In this document: positions 61,318 through 64,000 of the stretch, in pieces
Position numbering within the stretch: position 1 is the stretch's first letter
How the letters are laid out: each line of letters begins with the position of its first letter
Assembly: GCA_016700415.1 (NCBI GenBank)
Contig: CP065018.1
Location: 1,804,001-1,868,000, forward strand
Length of the DNA stretch: 64,000 nt
Direction: 5' to 3'
Source: Flavobacteriales bacterium
GTDB taxonomy: Bacteria > Bacteroidota > Bacteroidia > Flavobacteriales_F > PHOS-HE28
The notes under the pieces: generated by a model
The model's database searches: none
Seen by the model: the letters and a program-made list of their open reading frames with translations, nothing else
Told to the model about the DNA's origin: nothing
Position numbers and translations under genes: made by a program

Positions 61318-62075
61318 CAGCGATAGTACTGGCGGTCGTCACGGGCCTTGTAGATGGGCAGTGTCCAACCAAAACGCAACCCGTTCAAGCCGTCGTAATG
61401 CGTGCCTTCATTGGCGCGGCCCGTATCGAAATTGTACGGTCGCAGGGATCCCGTAAAAGCGATGTTCATCTCGAAACCGATCATGAAATTAATGAACCGG
61501 TTATTGCTCAAGTGCTGATATCCCACGAAGAACATCGCCATCGGCCCGGCAGCAAGGCGATCGTAGCCTTTGACGTATTCCCCTTCCAGGGCGGGCACCA
61601 CATCATTCTGGCTTTGGATGAGCAGCTTGTGCCGCATGTACCCGCCGCCGAGTTTCAGCAGCATGCCGCTATTGGGGTTGGGTCCCACGATCGGGATCAC
61701 TTTTCCCGCGAAGGCGATCACCGTATAACCCCGTTCGAAGAGCAGGATACCTGCCGGATCACCGTCTTGGTTGACGATCACACCATTGGTGGTGGTCATT
61801 CCGCGCAAAATGGTGCGGTCGTTCACCTTGTTGCCGAAAATGAACGAGCCTTCCAGCCCTACTGAGTAGTTGCTCTTGAACTTCCGCGAGACACTGAGCC
61901 CGATGTTGTGGTTGGCCCCGAACTGCTCCCCGAGATCGCCGCCCGGTAGCTGATAGGCATAGCTCAAGGTGATCGGCACCATGGCGAGGGACGTATCCCG
62001 AAGACCGCTCTGCGCGTAAGAGGGCGCTTGGAAAAGCAGGAGCACCGCAAGAATGAAAAAGGGATGTCTGCCCAT
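61317..62075 (-). CDS. Outer-membrane protein of unknown function upstream of waaA
   Basis: 252 aa. A signal peptide (to PSYAQ) precedes a body with barrel-like strands (ITLSYAYQLPGGDLG, NIGLSVSRKFKSNYSVGLEG, 'FMIGFEMNIAF', LRFGWTLPIY). No known domain was recognised. Its coupling to waaA hints at a link with lipopolysaccharide assembly or simply shared expression. The ATG lies 7 nt after a TACCTTCG box. Confidence 0.75.
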   Translation of the reverse strand: MGRHPFFILAVLLLFQAPSYAQSGLRDTSLAMVPITLSYAYQLPGGDLGEQFGANHNIGLSVSRKFKSNYSVGLEGSFIFGNKVNDRTILRGMTTTNGVIVNQDGDPAGILLFERGYTVIAFAGKVIPIVGPNPNSGMLLKLGGGYMRHKLLIQSQNDVVPALEGEYVKGYDRLAAGPMAMFFVGYQHLSNNRFINFMIGFEMNIAFTGSLRPYNFDTGRANEGTHYDGLNGLRFGWTLPIYKARDDRQYYR

Positions 62076-62082
62076 GAGGTGG

Positions 62083-62116
62083 CGAAGGTAGCCGCATGCA
62101 CGCCGTTGTCATACAA
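62083..62116 (-). promoter_or_regulatory. Promoter TTG-N23-TACCTTCG
   Basis: Minus-strand TTG (62114-62116) and TACCTTCG (62083-62090); the ATG of the outer-membrane protein follows after 7 nt, suggesting a leaderless message. Confidence 0.5.
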
Positions 62117-62168
62117 CCCGGTGCAATGTCCGATCATTGTTGTGGCATCATCGGTCCCTTCCGGACAT

Positions 62169-62176
62169 TACCTTCG
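62169..62176 (+). promoter_or_regulatory. -7 box TACCTTCG of the aminotransferase gene
   Basis: TAnnTTCG element 48 nt before the ATG at 62225; candidate TTGs at 62137-62142 are slightly too far (26 nt). Confidence 0.35.
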
Positions 62177-62224
62177 CCACCTTGTTCCCACCCGTTCCAG
62201 CGGGGCCAACCCCTTTCTCCTTGC

Positions 62225-63349
62225 ATGAAGCCCATCCAAATGGTCGATCTTGTCGGCCAATACGAAAAGATCAAGCCCGAAGTGGACTCCGCTTTGCTTG
62301 ACGTGATCGCGGGCGCTGCGTTCATCAATGGCCCTGAGGTGAAGGCCTTCGAAAAGGAACTGGCAACTTACCTCGGAGTGAAACATGTGATCCCTTGCGG
62401 CAATGGCACGGACGCTCTCCAAGTGGCCATGATGGCCTTGGGGCTGAAGCCGGGCGATGAGGTGATCACGGCCTCCTTCACTTTCGTGGCCACGGTGGAA
62501 GTGCTCGCCCTGCTGGGCCTCGTGCCGGTCTTCGCCGATGTGCTCCCCGGCACCTTCAACCTGGACCCCGCCGATGTGGCGCGCAAAGTGACCCCAAAGA
62601 CCAAGGCCATCGTGCCCGTACATCTCTTCGGACAATCCGCGGACATGGACGCCATGCTGGCGATCGCCCGGGAATACAAGCTGCACGTGGTGGAGGATGC
62701 CTGCCAGTCCATCGGCTCGGACCATAGCGGCGCGAACGGCAAGCGTAAGTCCGGGACCATCGGGGACATCGGCGTCACCAGCTTTTTCCCCAGCAAGAAC
62801 CTCGGTTGTTACGGGGACGGCGGCGCGCTCTTCACCAATGACGATGAACTGGCGCATAAGATCCGCCGCGTGTGCAACCACGGCAGCGATGAACGCTACT
62901 ACCACGAGGTGGTGGGCGTGAACAGCCGCTTGGACTCCATGCAGGCCGCCGTGCTGCGGATCAAGCTGCGACACCTGAACGAATATGCCAAGGCCCGCAA
63001 TGCCGCCGCAGCCGCCTATGACAGTGCATTCTCCGGTGTCGAAGGCATCAGCGTTCCCGAGCGCAGTTCCTTCAGCACCCACGTCTTCCACCAGTACACC
63101 TTGCGTATTGCCAATGAGCGAAGGGACGGCCTGAAAAAGCACCTGGAAACCGCTGGCGTTCCGGCCATGGTCTACTATCCCGTTCCGTGCCACCTGCAGA
63201 ACGCTTACAAGAGCGACCGCTTCCCTGCCGGATCACTGCCGGTGACCGAGACGCTGACCGAGGAGGTGATATCGCTTCCGATGAGCACTGAATTAGACAA
63301 CGAACAACTCTCACTCATCACCGCCACGGTGAAGAGTTACTTCAAGTAA
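62225..63349 (+). CDS. DegT/DnrJ/EryC1/StrS aminotransferase (nucleotide sugars)
   Basis: 374 aa. This PLP enzyme transfers an amino group to a keto-sugar nucleotide. 'GNGTDALQVAMMALGL' binds the cofactor phosphate, 'VVEDACQSIGS' holds the Asp that contacts the PLP ring, and Lys191 in FFPSKNLGCYGDGG is the Schiff-base lysine. It resembles WbpE/WlbC-type enzymes acting on 3-oxo-UDP-GlcNAcA, but the exact substrate is not certain. The next gene makes UDP-glucuronate, consistent with a surface polysaccharide locus. Confidence 0.9.
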   Translation: MKPIQMVDLVGQYEKIKPEVDSALLDVIAGAAFINGPEVKAFEKELATYLGVKHVIPCGNGTDALQVAMMALGLKPGDEVITASFTFVATVEVLALLGLVPVFADVLPGTFNLDPADVARKVTPKTKAIVPVHLFGQSADMDAMLAIAREYKLHVVEDACQSIGSDHSGANGKRKSGTIGDIGVTSFFPSKNLGCYGDGGALFTNDDELAHKIRRVCNHGSDERYYHEVVGVNSRLDSMQAAVLRIKLRHLNEYAKARNAAAAAYDSAFSGVEGISVPERSSFSTHVFHQYTLRIANERRDGLKKHLETAGVPAMVYYPVPCHLQNAYKSDRFPAGSLPVTETLTEEVISLPMSTELDNEQLSLITATVKSYFK

Positions 63350-63399
63350 GGGCGCGAACCTCGGATGAAACTCCGGGGTCGCGCCCCAACAACCCCAAC

Positions 63400-64000
63400 A
63401 TGAACATAGCAGTAGTAGGAACTGGATACGTAGGCCTGGTAACAGGCACTTGCTTCGCCGAGACGGGCAACCACGTGGTATGCGTGGACATCGACAAGGA
63501 GAAGGTGCAGAAGCTGAAGGACGGCAAAGTCCCGATCTATGAGCCCCATCTGGACGTGCTGTTCGAGCGGAACATCCGGCAAGGCCGCTTGGTCTTCACC
63601 ACGGACCTGAAGGAAGCCATCGACAAGGCCCAGATCATCTTCCTGGCCCTGCCCACGCCCCCCGGCGAGGACGGCAGTGCCGACCTGAAGTATGTGCTGG
63701 GCGTAGCGGACGACCTGGGCAAGATCATCACCGACTACAAGGTGATCGTGGACAAGAGCACCGTCCCCGTGGGTACGGCCGAAAAGGTGCGTGCGGCCGT
63801 TGCGAAACACGCCAAAGTCCCCTTCGACGTGGTGAGCAACCCGGAATTCCTGCGGGAAGGCTTCGCGGTGGATGACTTCTTGAAACCGGACCGCGTGGTG
63901 GTGGGTACCAGCAGCGCCCGCGCCCAGAAGGTGATGGAGGACCTCTACAAGCCGTTCGTGCGGCAGGGCAACCCCATCATCTTCATGGATGAGCGCAGTG
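63400..64000 (+). CDS. UDP-glucose/GDP-mannose dehydrogenase family (3' part missing)
   Basis: The first 200 codons are in the window; the gene continues past the right edge. The NAD fold MNIAVVGTGYVGLVTG is followed by 'VVCVDIDKEKVQKL', 'YEPHLDVLFERN', 'FLALPTPPGEDGSADLKYV' and VVDKSTVPVGTAEKV-like and 'SNPEFLREGFAVDDF' motifs. It probably oxidises UDP-glucose to UDP-glucuronate; the catalytic Cys lies outside. The opening codons (ATA, GCA, GTA, GTA, GGA) are poorer in GC than the rest, which keeps the start region unstructured. Confidence 0.92.
   Translation, partial: MNIAVVGTGYVGLVTGTCFAETGNHVVCVDIDKEKVQKLKDGKVPIYEPHLDVLFERNIRQGRLVFTTDLKEAIDKAQIIFLALPTPPGEDGSADLKYVLGVADDLGKIITDYKVIVDKSTVPVGTAEKVRAAVAKHAKVPFDVVSNPEFLREGFAVDDFLKPDRVVVGTSSARAQKVMEDLYKPFVRQGNPIIFMDERS

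Overview
The window looks like the chromosome of a GC-rich member of the Bacteroidota, probably a Flavobacteriales-like lineage. The support is as follows. There are type IX secretion (T9SS) parts: a PorU2/PorV2 pair and several secreted proteins with T9SS type A or type B C-terminal sorting domains. The gliding genes gldB and gldC are present. Bacteroidota-style promoters (TAnnTTTG or TAnnTTCG at -7, sometimes with a TTG about 19-23 nt upstream) precede many genes, and Shine-Dalgarno sequences are scarce. atpD-atpC stand apart from other ATP synthase genes. No rRNA, tRNA, phage, transposase or CRISPR array was seen.

Layout. 1-5.2 kb: a 5' fragment of a chorismate-binding enzyme (PabB/TrpE type), a secreted T9SS protein, a multi-spanning membrane protein and lnt. 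5.4-11.6 kb: porV2-porU2. 11.6-16.4 kb: housekeeping genes pssA-purS, ribF with a leucine-rich-repeat protein, and atpD-atpC. 16.5-26.3 kb: a MuiA-like protein, a large choice-of-anchor-L adhesin, a fatty acid desaturase, a glycine-rich RRM protein and a TonB-dependent outer-membrane protein. 26.5-33.3 kb: a three-gene operon (T9SS-exported HmuY-like protein, TonB receptor, HmuY-like lipoprotein) divergent from a histidine kinase/response regulator pair. 33.4-49.8 kb: an intact division and cell wall (dcw) cluster on the minus strand, mraZ-rsmH-ftsL-ftsI-murE-mraY-murD-[MurD C-domain paralogue]-ftsW-murG-murC-ftsQ-ftsA-ftsZ-yqeY. 50.2-54.8 kb: hydrolase-engB, gldB-gldC, a PorT-like barrel protein and nadE. 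54.8-60 kb: korA-korB, a DUF433 protein, an e(P4)-type phosphatase, dtd and a MazG-like protein. 60-64 kb: waaA with an outer-membrane protein, then the start of a nucleotide-sugar/polysaccharide locus (aminotransferase and UDP-glucose dehydrogenase).

The least expected items are four. First, a stand-alone MurD C-terminal domain with altered substrate-site residues sits inside the dcw cluster. Second, two oppositely oriented arrays of MraZ-like boxes lie in an AT-rich island upstream of mraZ. Third, a TonB receptor is encoded between two HmuY-like proteins that appear to reach the surface by different routes. Fourth, many intergenic gaps carry short palindromic or tandem repeats, including a roughly 100-bp tandem repeat centred on TTGCATGGCCATGCAA. 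Several genes also appear to start only 5-9 nt after a -7 box, which suggests leaderless transcripts.
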